Source: Trichloromonas sp034002365 (GTDB taxonomy: Bacteria; Desulfobacterota; Desulfuromonadia; Desulfuromonadales; Trichloromonadaceae). Taken from it: 10,536 nucleotides of DNA. The notes beneath the pieces were generated by a model that saw nothing but the letters and a program-made list of their open reading frames with translations, did no database searches and had not been told where the DNA came from. Positions 1 through 5,811 of this stretch are shown here, in pieces (the stretch's first letter is position 1; every line of letters starts with the position of its first letter). A program made the position numbers and the translations under genes. The stretch lies in the NCBI GenBank assembly GCA_034002365.1, contig JAVFAR010000097.1, forward strand, positions 1 to 10,536. Reading direction: 5' to 3'.

Positions 1-1
1 G

Positions 2-142
2 GCGGTGTCGGAAATTTTCACCCTGGAAGAAGGGGATGTGATTCTCACCGGCACCCCCTCCGGCGTCGGCGCGGTGAAGAGCGGCGACCGCATGCTGGCG
101 GAGATCGAGAAGATCGGCTGCCTGGAGACGCCGGTACAATGA
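2..142 (+). CDS. Fumarylacetoacetate hydrolase family protein, C-terminal fragment
   Basis: Only the last 46 residues are in the window; the gene starts upstream. The frame reads a GDVILTGTPSGVG motif followed by a GD pair and a short acidic/basic tail, which is the conserved C-terminal end of the FAH superfamily (fumarylacetoacetate hydrolases, 2-hydroxyhepta-2,4-diene-1,7-dioate isomerases and acylpyruvases). These are metal-dependent cytosolic enzymes that cleave or isomerise beta-diketo or oxo acids. The substrate cannot be told from this piece; in many bacteria such stand-alone genes are acylpyruvate or oxaloacetate-tautomerase type enzymes. The stop codon overlaps the next start (ATGA at 139-142), so the two genes are probably translationally coupled in one operon. 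Confidence 0.85.
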   Translation, partial: AVSEIFTLEEGDVILTGTPSGVGAVKSGDRMLAEIEKIGCLETPVQ

Positions 143-1041
143 AGCAGCGTATCGTCCTGATCGGCCCCGGCCGCCTGGGACAAGCGGTGACCGCCCTGCT
201 CGCCGAGGCCGGGCATTCGATCCGCGCCGTTATCGGCCGCGATGCCGCTCGCGCCCTGGCCGCCGCCCGTTTTGCCGGCAGCCGCGACGCGGCGACCACC
301 GACACGGCCCGCGCCGCCCAGGGCAACATTGTGCTGCTGGCGGTCCCCGACGATGTCCTCGCCGAAACGGCCGCCAGTTTGCGCCGGGAAGGTCGGCTGG
401 CCGAGGGGGCGGTTCTCATCCACTTCAGCGGCCTGCACCCCGCCGCCATCCTCAACGCGGGGGAAGGCCCCAAGGTCCGGGCCCTTTCCCTGCATCCCCT
501 GCAAACCTTCGCCGACGCCGTCGCCGGCGTCCGCAATCTGCCCGGAACCCCCTTTTCGGTGGAAGGGGACGAAGACCTTCTGGCCTTCGGCGAACAGCTG
601 GTGCGGGATATGGGCGGCATCCCCTTCCGCATCCGTGGCGAGCAGAAACCTCTTTACCACGCCGCCGCCTGCGTTGCCTCCAACTACATGGTCACCCTCG
701 CCGCCGTAGCGGGGCGAATTCTCGCAAGCTGCGGCTTCGCCGAGGAGGAGGCCGTCAGGCTGCTCAATCCCCTGCTGCAAGGCACGGTGCGCAACCTGAC
801 CGCCCTCGATCCCCCCCGGGCGCTCACCGGCCCCATCGCCCGCGGCGATGTCGGAACCGTGGCCCGGCACCTGGAGGCCCTGGCGGAACTGCCGGAAGAA
901 CTGCGGGAGGTTTATCGGATTCTCGGACGGGAAACGGTCAACCTGGCGTTACGGAAAGGAAGCCTGGACGAGGAACGGGCGGAGGCGTTGCGGGAGTTGC
1001 TGAAGCAGCCCCCTCGGTCCCCTGATGTCTCTGCTTGCTAA
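139..1041 (+). CDS. Rossmann-fold oxidoreductase-like protein with DUF2520 domain
   Basis: A 300-residue protein. The N-terminus has a beta strand followed by GPGRLG (residues 9-14), a GxGxxG dinucleotide-binding loop. Residues about 1-125 look like an NADP/F420-dependent oxidoreductase or ProC-like Rossmann domain. The remainder, with HFSGLHPA, LHPLQTF and an all-helical C-terminal half (HAAACVASNYMVTL and following), matches the usual arrangement of DUF2520 proteins, which are about 280-300 residues long. The reaction is unknown for the family; a reductase role is an inference from the fold. The start codon overlaps the stop of the preceding FAH-family gene. The gene converges on endonuclease V with only six bases between stop codons, and no terminator is visible there. 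The last dozen residues (KQPPRSPDVSAC) look like a non-conserved tail. Confidence 0.85.
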   Translation: MKQRIVLIGPGRLGQAVTALLAEAGHSIRAVIGRDAARALAAARFAGSRDAATTDTARAAQGNIVLLAVPDDVLAETAASLRREGRLAEGAVLIHFSGLHPAAILNAGEGPKVRALSLHPLQTFADAVAGVRNLPGTPFSVEGDEDLLAFGEQLVRDMGGIPFRIRGEQKPLYHAAACVASNYMVTLAAVAGRILASCGFAEEEAVRLLNPLLQGTVRNLTALDPPRALTGPIARGDVGTVARHLEALAELPEELREVYRILGRETVNLALRKGSLDEERAEALRELLKQPPRSPDVSAC

Positions 1042-1047
1042 GGTGGC

Positions 1048-1740
1048 TTAGGCGGGGCGAGCGGCTTTGCGGAGTTGGTTGGTCAAATGATGGGCCAGAC
1101 GGGTCGGCTCGGGCATCCGGTAGCGGCGGGTGCAGGCCAGGGTCAGGCGCGTCGCGCTGTCCACATCGAGCAGATGACCGGGGGAAACGTACAGGGGCTT
1201 GACCCGCTCCCGCGTCCGCAGCACCATCCCCACGATCTCATCCGCCAGCAACAGCGGCGCCGCCTCCCCCCGCATCATCCCCGGTTCGTCATGAACGCCG
1301 CACAGGCGGCTTTTGGCGCAGCCGACGGTCGGCAGGTTCAGCCACAGACCAAGATGGCTCGCCAGGCCGATACGCCGGGGATGGGCAATCCCCTGGCCAT
1401 CCACCAGCACGACGTCGGGAACGGTCTTGAGCCGATGGAAGGCCGCGAGGAGAACCGGCAGTTCGCGGAAGGAAAGGAGGCCGGGGATGTAGGGAAAGTC
1501 GACCCGATCGTCGGCCCAGGCCTGATCGATGACGGTCAGGGTCGCGAAATCGAGGACGACGGCGGCGGCGAAAAAGTGGTCGCCGTGCTTCTCGTAGGAG
1601 ACATCCACCCCCGCCACCGTTGCCGGTGATTCGGCGACGGTCGGCGTCAGCCGCACCTGTCGCGCGAGCTCCCGTTGCAGGGCCACCGCCTGGCGCAGGT
1701 CGAGATCCCAGTCGTGCAGCGCGGCGAAATCCATCCTCAC
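1048..1740 (-). CDS. nfi: Endonuclease V (deoxyinosine 3' endonuclease)
   Basis: A 230-residue protein of normal length for endonuclease V, which nicks DNA at the second phosphodiester bond 3' of deoxyinosine to start repair of deaminated adenine. Family motifs are all present: AGVDVSY (D46), PYIPGLLSFRE (E93), DGQGIAHPRRIGLASHLG (D114 and H120), GCAKS (K143) and RLAHHLTN near the end (H217/H218). These correspond to the Mg-binding acidic residues, the YIPG wedge that opens the strand, and the conserved basic residues. The reading starts at GTG 1740, spaced about five bases from AAGGG; an ATG two codons later (1734) is the alternative. The GTG touches the TAG of the zinc-ribbon gene (TAGGTG), so the two are clearly co-transcribed. 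Confidence 0.95.
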   Translation of the reverse strand: MRMDFAALHDWDLDLRQAVALQRELARQVRLTPTVAESPATVAGVDVSYEKHGDHFFAAAVVLDFATLTVIDQAWADDRVDFPYIPGLLSFRELPVLLAAFHRLKTVPDVVLVDGQGIAHPRRIGLASHLGLWLNLPTVGCAKSRLCGVHDEPGMMRGEAAPLLLADEIVGMVLRTRERVKPLYVSPGHLLDVDSATRLTLACTRRYRMPEPTRLAHHLTNQLRKAARPA

Positions 1741-2193
1741 CTATCCCTTGCAGCGCAGCAGCTTCTTCCCGTCCTGAAAGAGAATTTCCACCTTGTTCCC
1801 CGTCACCGCGAGGACCAGGCCGAAGCCGAAGGTCGGGTGGCTCACCCAGTTGTTTACCTTGAAGCTCGCATCCATCCGGTAAGGAACGGCCCTTGTCGGA
1901 TCGGCATCGCGGCTGGCGTCCTGCCATTGGGCCTGCTCCAGCAGCACCGCCTTGGAGAGGGCGGACTTGGCTTCCTTGGGGGCTTTCGGCGACGCCGCCG
2001 CGCGGCTTTTCACTTCCCCCGCCGGCTTCTCGGCCTTGGGCTCGTGGTAGTTATGGGTTCCGTTGCAGGTATTACACTGCACGCGCACGACCTGCTCGCC
2101 GACCATGGCGATAATGGTGTGGTTGGTAATGACCCGGCACTTGGTGCAGCGGGCATCGATATAATCTCCTGCGGAACGTTTTTTACCGGGCAT
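1741..2193 (-). CDS. Zinc-ribbon protein with PcrA/CarD-tail-like C-terminus, function unknown
   Basis: A 150-residue protein with three visible parts. Residues 10-50 form a zinc ribbon, CxxC at C16/C19 and CxxC at C40/C43, with an NYH after it. Residues about 52-90 are a lysine/alanine/proline-rich linker. Residues about 108-150 read NNWVSHPTFGFGLVLAVTGNKVEILFQDGKKLLRC, split here by family logic: an HPxFGxGxV turn followed by an EILFxDGxKKL strand, like the Tudor-like tails of PcrA/UvrD and CarD-type RNA-polymerase-binding domains. This could let the protein touch RNA polymerase or nucleic acid, but that is inference. ATG 2193 is preceded by AAGGA eight bases upstream. It abuts the endonuclease V gene, which suggests a DNA-repair-linked job. 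Confidence 0.8.
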   Translation of the reverse strand: MPGKKRSAGDYIDARCTKCRVITNHTIIAMVGEQVVRVQCNTCNGTHNYHEPKAEKPAGEVKSRAAASPKAPKEAKSALSKAVLLEQAQWQDASRDADPTRAVPYRMDASFKVNNWVSHPTFGFGLVLAVTGNKVEILFQDGKKLLRCKG

Positions 2194-2210
2194 AACGCTT
2201 GTCCTTAACG

Positions 2211-2244
2211 AAAGAAAAGGCCACAGGCGCAGCGTCCCGTGGCC
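2211..2244 (-). terminator. Intrinsic terminator between hydroxyacid dehydrogenase and zinc-ribbon gene
   Basis: On the minus strand a 9-bp stem (arms at 2236-2244 and 2219-2227, one G-U pair) encloses an 8-base loop and is followed directly by TTTTCTTT. This is a strong Rho-independent terminator for the dehydrogenase transcript. It also lies downstream of the promoter at 2270-2299, so it sits in the leader of the zinc-ribbon/endonuclease V mRNA and could attenuate it. Confidence 0.8.
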
Positions 2245-2269
2245 GTTATCGGTTCAATTTGTGGGATGA

Positions 2270-2299
2270 TTTATAGCATCGCGACGCCGCTTCTGTCAA
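2270..2299 (-). promoter_or_regulatory. Sigma-70-type promoter for zinc-ribbon/endonuclease V operon
   Basis: Reading the minus strand, TTGACA (2299-2294) is followed after 18 bases by TATAAA (2275-2270). Both boxes are near consensus. The -35 box overlaps the TGA stop of the dehydrogenase gene. Transcription would start near 2262, giving a leader of about 70 bases that contains the terminator-like hairpin. Confidence 0.7.
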
Positions 2300-3291
2300 G
2301 AAACGGGTGGCACGGCAGGGCCGACGCCGTTCACCACATGGCGGGGGGCACCGGCGAGAAAATCGCGGAGATTGGCGACCGCCCCCGCCAGCAGGCGCCC
2401 CCGGGCGGCCCCGGTCGCCCAGGCGACGTGCGGGGTGATGAAACAGTTTCGCGCCTGCAACAGCGGGTTGCCGGCGGGAGGCGGCTCTTGGCAGAGAACA
2501 TCGAGTCCGGCCCCGGCCAGGAGGCCGCCGTTGAGGGCCGCCGCCAGCGCCGCCTCGTCGACAAGAGCGCCGCGCCCGGTGTTGATGAGCCGGGCGGCCG
2601 GTTTCATCAGCGCCAGCCGGCGGGCGTCGACCAGCTTTTCGGTTTCCGCCGTCAGCGGGCAATGGAGACTGACGGCGTCGGCGCGGGTGAAAAGCTCATC
2701 GAGTTCGACGAATTCCACCCCCGCCCCTGCCCCTTGTCCCCGGTATTTTCCCGGATTTCGGGTGTGCGCCAGAATCTCCATGCCGAAGGCCCGCCCCAGC
2801 GCCGCCACCTTGCGGCCGATGCCGCCGAAGCCGACGATGCCCAAGGTCAGCCCCTCCAGCTCGATCAGCGGCCGGTCCCAGAAGGCGAAGTCGGGGGAGC
2901 GCGTCCAGGCGCCCTCCCGCACCAGCCGGGCGTGATGGCCGACCTGCGAGCACATCTCCAGCAGCAGGGCGAAAACCAGCTGCGCCACCGAGGCGGCGCC
3001 GTAGGCAGGGACGTTGGTCACGGCGATCCCCTGACGGGCGGCGGCCTCGACATCGACCACGTTGTAGCCGGTGGCGAGCACGCCGATATAGCGCAATTCC
3101 GGCAGAGCGGCAAGTGTTGCCGCCGACAGCACCGTCTTGTTGGTCAGCACCGCGTCCGCCCCGGCGGCCCGTTCGACGATCTTCTCCACCGGCGTCCGCT
3201 CGTAAACGGTAACATCCCCCAAAGCATTCAGCCCGTCCCAACTCAGATCACCCGGGTTGAGGGCGTAGCCATCCAGCACGACAATTTTCAT
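2296..3291 (-). CDS. D-isomer specific 2-hydroxyacid dehydrogenase (glycerate/hydroxypyruvate reductase type)
   Basis: A 331-residue cytosolic oxidoreductase that interconverts a 2-keto acid and a D-2-hydroxy acid with NAD(P)H. The dinucleotide-binding loop GFGGIG is at residues 154-159, and the catalytic triad of the family is intact: R240 in NTGRG, E269 in CQEPP and H288 in TPHVAWAT. The N-terminal catalytic domain starts MKIVVLDGYALNPGDLSW, which resembles the glycerate dehydrogenase/hydroxypyruvate reductase branch; the true substrate is not certain. After the glycine loop the second strand ends in AHTRNPGK rather than in an Asp/Glu, which would favour NADP(H). ATG 3291 is chosen because GAAAGGA lies seven bases upstream; an in-frame start 39 bases earlier lacks this support and adds a non-conserved leader. 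It is probably monocistronic, with a terminator on each side. Confidence 0.92.
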   Translation of the reverse strand: MKIVVLDGYALNPGDLSWDGLNALGDVTVYERTPVEKIVERAAGADAVLTNKTVLSAATLAALPELRYIGVLATGYNVVDVEAAARQGIAVTNVPAYGAASVAQLVFALLLEMCSQVGHHARLVREGAWTRSPDFAFWDRPLIELEGLTLGIVGFGGIGRKVAALGRAFGMEILAHTRNPGKYRGQGAGAGVEFVELDELFTRADAVSLHCPLTAETEKLVDARRLALMKPAARLINTGRGALVDEAALAAALNGGLLAGAGLDVLCQEPPPAGNPLLQARNCFITPHVAWATGAARGRLLAGAVANLRDFLAGAPRHVVNGVGPAVPPVS

Positions 3292-3320
3292 GGTCCCGTC
3301 CTTTCGAAAAGCATTGCGGC

Positions 3321-3326
3321 ACCATA
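3321..3326 (-). promoter_or_regulatory. Possible extended -10 of the hydroxyacid dehydrogenase
   Basis: On the minus strand TGC-TATGGT forms an extended -10 element 30 bases before the ATG at 3291. No good -35 box is visible at the right distance, so the call is weak. The position between the mqsRA terminator and the gene makes it the most likely promoter location. Confidence 0.3.
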
Positions 3327-3339
3327 GCAAAAAGCGGCG

Positions 3340-3376
3340 AAAAACAGAAGCCCCCGGCGGATAACCAGCCGGGGGC
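3340..3376 (-). terminator. Intrinsic terminator of the mqsRA operon
   Basis: A perfect 9-bp stem, GCCCCCGGC (3350-3358) with GCCGGGGGC (3368-3376), and a 9-base loop. On the minus strand it is followed by TTCTGTTTTT. It lies 25 bases after the mqsA stop codon. The plus-strand side is followed by A-rich DNA and no U-run, so it works only for the minus strand. Confidence 0.8.
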
Positions 3377-3400
3377 GGATGAATGAAAATAAGGACAAAA

Positions 3401-3868
3401 TTAGCTGGTTGCCTTTTTTTTATCGGAATTGGTCGAGCGCGTATTGAGGCCGGGAGGAGAGCCGCCGGGAGCTCCGGCCTCGGCTATTTCCGCGAGCAGC
3501 TCGGGATGCCTTTCCACCAGCTTGAGCAATTTGACCAGCGGCGCCGGGGGGTGGGTTTCGCCCCGTTCGTAACGGGAAAAGGCGAGCTTACCCACCCCGA
3601 AGATAGTCGCCAGTTCGGCCTGGGTCAGGTTCAGCTTCTTGCGAATACGCCGGATATCGGCGGCGACATCCCCCTGCACGGTGCGCAGTAAAGCCGCCTG
3701 GGCCTCGGTGTATCGCCGGTAGCTTTCGTCATCCCAGAGACCTTCGGCACACACCGGGCAGAATTCGCCATGCATCGCATGCAAGGTCAGGGACTGACCA
3801 CCGTAAGAGAGGGTTTCATCTTTCGTTGTCGCCGTCATCTCCGGATGACCGCAGGCAGGGCATTTCAT
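3401..3868 (-). CDS. mqsA: MqsA-type antitoxin (zinc-binding N-domain plus HTH)
   Basis: A 155-residue antitoxin that would bind and neutralise MqsR and repress the operon. The N-terminal domain has zinc ligands C3, C6, C37 and C40, the same positions as in E. coli MqsA. Residues about 70-120 form an XRE-type helix-turn-helix (RKKLNLTQAELATIFGVG, then AFSRYERGE), followed by the family's LVKLLKLVERHPELL helix. Two features differ from E. coli MqsA (131 residues): a C-terminal extension of about 24 residues rich in Gly, Pro, Ser and Lys, and a Leu (L95) where the DNA-contacting Asn (N97 in E. coli, GVNAFSR) should be, while the partner Arg is kept (R99). The gene follows mqsR by nine bases; its AAGGAG lies inside the end of mqsR, rather far (15 bases) from the ATG, which suggests coupling. 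Confidence 0.9.
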   Translation of the reverse strand: MKCPACGHPEMTATTKDETLSYGGQSLTLHAMHGEFCPVCAEGLWDDESYRRYTEAQAALLRTVQGDVAADIRRIRKKLNLTQAELATIFGVGKLAFSRYERGETHPPAPLVKLLKLVERHPELLAEIAEAGAPGGSPPGLNTRSTNSDKKKATS

Positions 3869-3877
3869 GGCGTTTTC

Positions 3878-4186
3878 TCACTTCTCCTTGAACTGAATGA
3901 CCGGCGGCCGGCGGTCGCCGGAACAGGTGATCTTGATGTACACGGGGACGTCGTCCTGAGTCATGCCGTGGTACACTTCCTGCCAATATGTACTGTCCGC
4001 GTAAGTCGTCATTGACTTGTAAAAATCGCGACGGGAGAGCGCCAGCACGACGTGCCGCATTTCCAACTCGGTCAGCCCCAAAGCCAACCCGCCACGCAAG
4101 GCGGTTACTGTGAATGGCCGACTTTCCGGATCGGCAACAACAGCTTGAACCTCGGCAAGCCGGTAATGGGGCGTACGCTTTTCCAA
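3878..4186 (-). CDS. mqsR: MqsR-type toxin, RelE-fold mRNA interferase
   Basis: A 102-residue toxin of the RelE/YoeB fold. In E. coli MqsR cuts mRNA at GCU sites without needing the ribosome. The match to E. coli MqsR (98 residues) is clear at both ends: MEKRTPH at the start, DFYKSMTTYxDxTxWQxVY in the middle and VPVYIKIT...FKEK at the end. The residues tied to activity in E. coli (K56, Q68, Y81, K96) map to K57, Q69, Y83 and K100, so the toxin looks intact. The start must be TTG at 4186, because no in-frame ATG precedes the conserved MEKRTP; a weak GGAT lies about nine bases upstream. Toxin-first order with mqsA is the normal mqsRA arrangement. Confidence 0.92.
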   Translation of the reverse strand: MEKRTPHYRLAEVQAVVADPESRPFTVTALRGGLALGLTELEMRHVVLALSRRDFYKSMTTYADSTYWQEVYHGMTQDDVPVYIKITCSGDRRPPVIQFKEK

Positions 4187-4196
4187 AAAGACTATC

Positions 4197-4226
4197 CAAT
4201 ATGATAAATTTAGTCAATTTGATAAA
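4197..4226 (-). promoter_or_regulatory. Tandem 12-bp repeats in mqsRA promoter region, candidate operator
   Basis: On the minus strand TTTATCAAATTG (4226-4215) and TTTATCATATTG (4208-4197) are near-identical, 18 bases apart start to start. The first overlaps a possible -35 box TTGACT, which has a weak TAGTCT 17 bases downstream. A GACTA/TAGTC inverted repeat (4190-4194, 4211-4215) overlaps the second copy. The ACCT/AGGT palindrome of E. coli mqsRA is not seen here. These repeats are the best candidates for MqsA or MqsRA binding. Confidence 0.45.
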
Positions 4227-4476
4227 TAAGTTTCTGACTTTCCGCCTTACACCCCTTCTGTTCCTGAACACTACCTGCTGCCTGCCGTTTCCACGATTGA
4301 TCAGGTGATAACTGAGTTGTCGGCTAAAGCTCTGGCTGGTCTTGGCATCTATCTCACTTCCACCTCAATTTGGTGCCTGTTCACTTACTCCCTGTTGGTT
4401 TTTTAAAAATAGGGCTATAGCTCCTTCTGGGTTTGCTGCTGTTACGGTGTCAAGAGAAGTTCTTGCACGGGACTAC

Positions 4477-4522
4477 GATTTCAAGCTGGAGGGGTAGTTG
4501 ATTTATTACTTAAGAGCGTCCC
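4477..4522 (+). repeat. Direct repeat, copy 1
   Basis: Begins GATTTCAAGCTGGAG and ends TTAAGAGCGTCCC. It aligns with copy 2 at about 40 of 47 positions with one gap; the ends are identical and the middle varies. The left end ATTTCAAGC (4478-4486) also has a perfect inverted partner GCTTGAAAT at 4533-4541, so this copy could fold into a long hairpin. Confidence 0.75.
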
Positions 4523-5008
4523 TGCTGGCCCTGCTTGAAATTTTAGAATGGCCATCTCGCTCTCCTTTTGAAAAAATCCGTTCGCCCCCCGAATGCCAAT
4601 CAAATATATCAGAAAGGCCCCGGGCCGCAGGGTCTGGCGGGTTTACCGATTACGCAAAAGATTTGACAGCGGGGCGGGGGCGGGGGTAGTTTGTCGCATT
4701 GGATTTTTCTTTTGTGGCGATTTTCGGGAGGATGGCCGATGGGGTCGGATGGCGGGACAGCGCGGTTGTTGAAGTCGTTTTTAGCGGTGAGTTGCCGGTG
4801 AAAGCGGCTTTTTTACTTTTTGCCGGATGGCCTGAGCGAATGTCGAGCTTTTCACCTTGCCGTCGCTAAGATCGAAGGCAACGGCTTTCTTGCCGTCAGT
4901 GTGGCGCGGGCATGAATTTGTGCCCCCCCGGGGGGCTCTCCTTGAGAGCTGTGATCGGAGGGGGAGCTTAGCAACTTAGAAACCTGATCAAAAGCGTGAT
5001 TCAAGGCG

Positions 5009-5055
5009 GATTTCAAGCTGGAGCAGTCAGTTGTTTAATTTTTTAAGAGCGTCCC
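5009..5055 (+). repeat. Direct repeat, copy 2
   Basis: Same orientation as copy 1, with 486 bases between them. Both 15-base left ends are identical and both right ends share TTAAGAGCGTCCC. It lacks the inverted partner seen beside copy 1. It ends about 66 bases before the GTTGGG core that begins the first gene cassette. Confidence 0.75.
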
Positions 5056-5153
5056 GATAACCGATAATCATTCCCGCAGATGGCAAAAGCGCATATTTTG
5101 ACGGTCCGCTGTATGTAAACGTTGGGATGAGCAAATCTAAATATGGAGGGCAC

Positions 5154-5678
5154 ATGTTCTACGAAATCAATGAAAAAACAATACCCATGATTCCTGATGC
5201 GCCTGGTTGTTATTGGCTTGTGAAAAAGATTGATAAAGGGTCACCGCATCCTATCGGAAGAGTTTCAGGGATTGATCAGCATGGAATTCTTTATATTGGA
5301 CAATCTAAGAGTCTAAGAAATAGATTTAAAGAGATGCTTAAACAGTTCAACTCAAAGACCACAGAAGTCAGTGCTATAGCAAAAGCTGGCCATCCAGCTA
5401 GCTATGAGTGGCATATTTCTAGCAGAAATAAAATCTCCCACCCACTAAACACTATATTCTATGTATTTGAAAAAATTGATAAATCTGAAGACACTGTAAA
5501 AAAAGAACTTATTTACCTTACAAATTACAGAGATATGTTTGGTGAGTACCCACCTTGGAATCAGTCGCCTAGTAACTTTAAGAAATATTTGCCAGTAAAT
5601 AATCCACAAGGTTTTGCGCCATTGAAGTTTGACTATTCGTGTGATACTTGGTTGCCGCCGATCATGCGGAACAAATAA
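5154..5678 (+). CDS. GIY-YIG nuclease-like cassette protein
   Basis: A 174-residue protein with the layout of a GIY-YIG endonuclease domain. The GIY part is PGCYWLV (G18-C19-Y20), the YIG part is GILYIGQSKSLRNRF (Y47-I48-G49, R55/R57), the metal-binding Glu is probably E118 in KKELIYLTNY, and the terminal Asn is N136 in PPWNQ. Such domains cut DNA in homing enzymes, restriction enzymes and repair proteins. No other domain is visible, so the target is unknown. ATG 5154 is preferred because GGAGG lies five bases upstream; ATG 5127 would add nine residues but has no such site. The gene is markedly richer in AT than its neighbours, a sign of transfer. Its TAA lies four bases before an integron attC site, so it is the body of a gene cassette (about 5122-5778). 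Confidence 0.8.
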   Translation: MFYEINEKTIPMIPDAPGCYWLVKKIDKGSPHPIGRVSGIDQHGILYIGQSKSLRNRFKEMLKQFNSKTTEVSAIAKAGHPASYEWHISSRNKISHPLNTIFYVFEKIDKSEDTVKKELIYLTNYRDMFGEYPPWNQSPSNFKKYLPVNNPQGFAPLKFDYSCDTWLPPIMRNK

Positions 5679-5682
5679 GGAC

Positions 5683-5784
5683 ACCCAACCCATATTTCAA
5701 GCGGACAAGTCTACCATCGGTGGTTCTCGAGTTAGTAAATGGTACGCGACCAATCCGAGGTACCGCCGCTTAAATCAGTTGGAC
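5683..5784 (+). repeat. Integron attC site (recombination site of gene cassette)
   Basis: R'' ACCCAAC (5683-5689) matches RYYYAAC and R' GTTGGAC (5778-5784) matches GTTRRRY. CCAAC pairs with GTTGG; after an unpaired spacer (CCAT against CA), ATTT (5694-5697) pairs with AAAT (5772-5775), C5698 is left extrahelical, and AAGCGG (5699-5704) pairs with CCGCTT (5766-5771). Further in, TACC/GGTA (5712-5715, 5759-5762), extrahelical A5716, TCGG/CCGA (5717-5720, 5755-5758) and TGGT/ACCA (5721-5724, 5749-5752) continue the hairpin. Outer R boxes, a central spacer, L boxes and extrahelical C (G on the bottom strand) are the defining attC features. It starts four bases after the stop codon of the preceding gene. 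The predicted crossover is between G5778 and T5779. Confidence 0.85.
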
Positions 5785-5811
5785 AGACATGACAAGACAG
5801 GTACCCTGGCC

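Larger units (their letters stand above)
4311..5120. other. Gene-poor intergenic region with repeats
   Basis: About 800 bases without a convincing gene. It holds two copies of a 46-47 bp direct repeat (4477 and 5009), an inverted repeat around the first copy, a G/C-run palindrome at 4922-4936 followed by a GCTCTC/GAGAGC hairpin (4935-4949), and a minus-strand open stretch at 4784-4975 that could be a gene remnant. Base composition swings between AT-rich and very G-rich patches (for example 4671-4687). I see no tRNA, no integrase and no clear attI site in it. Confidence 0.6.

Noticed and set aside
2239..3327. Long plus-strand frame opposite the hydroxyacid dehydrogenase
   Set aside because: The minus strand encodes a full enzyme with intact catalytic residues; the opposite frame is open only because of high GC content.
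4187..4310. E. coli-type MqsA palindrome (ACCT/AGGT)
   Set aside because: Searched by eye upstream of mqsR and not found; only direct repeats and a GACTA/TAGTC inverted repeat are present.
4498..4689. 63-codon plus-strand reading frame in the repeat region
   Set aside because: It starts inside the first direct repeat, has no ribosome site, ends in a GC-run-coded RGRG tail and shows no recognisable domain. Treated as part of the repeat region.
5629..5811. Upstream extension of the second cassette gene
   Set aside because: It overlaps the first cassette gene and the whole attC site; conserved sequence starts at ATG 5812.
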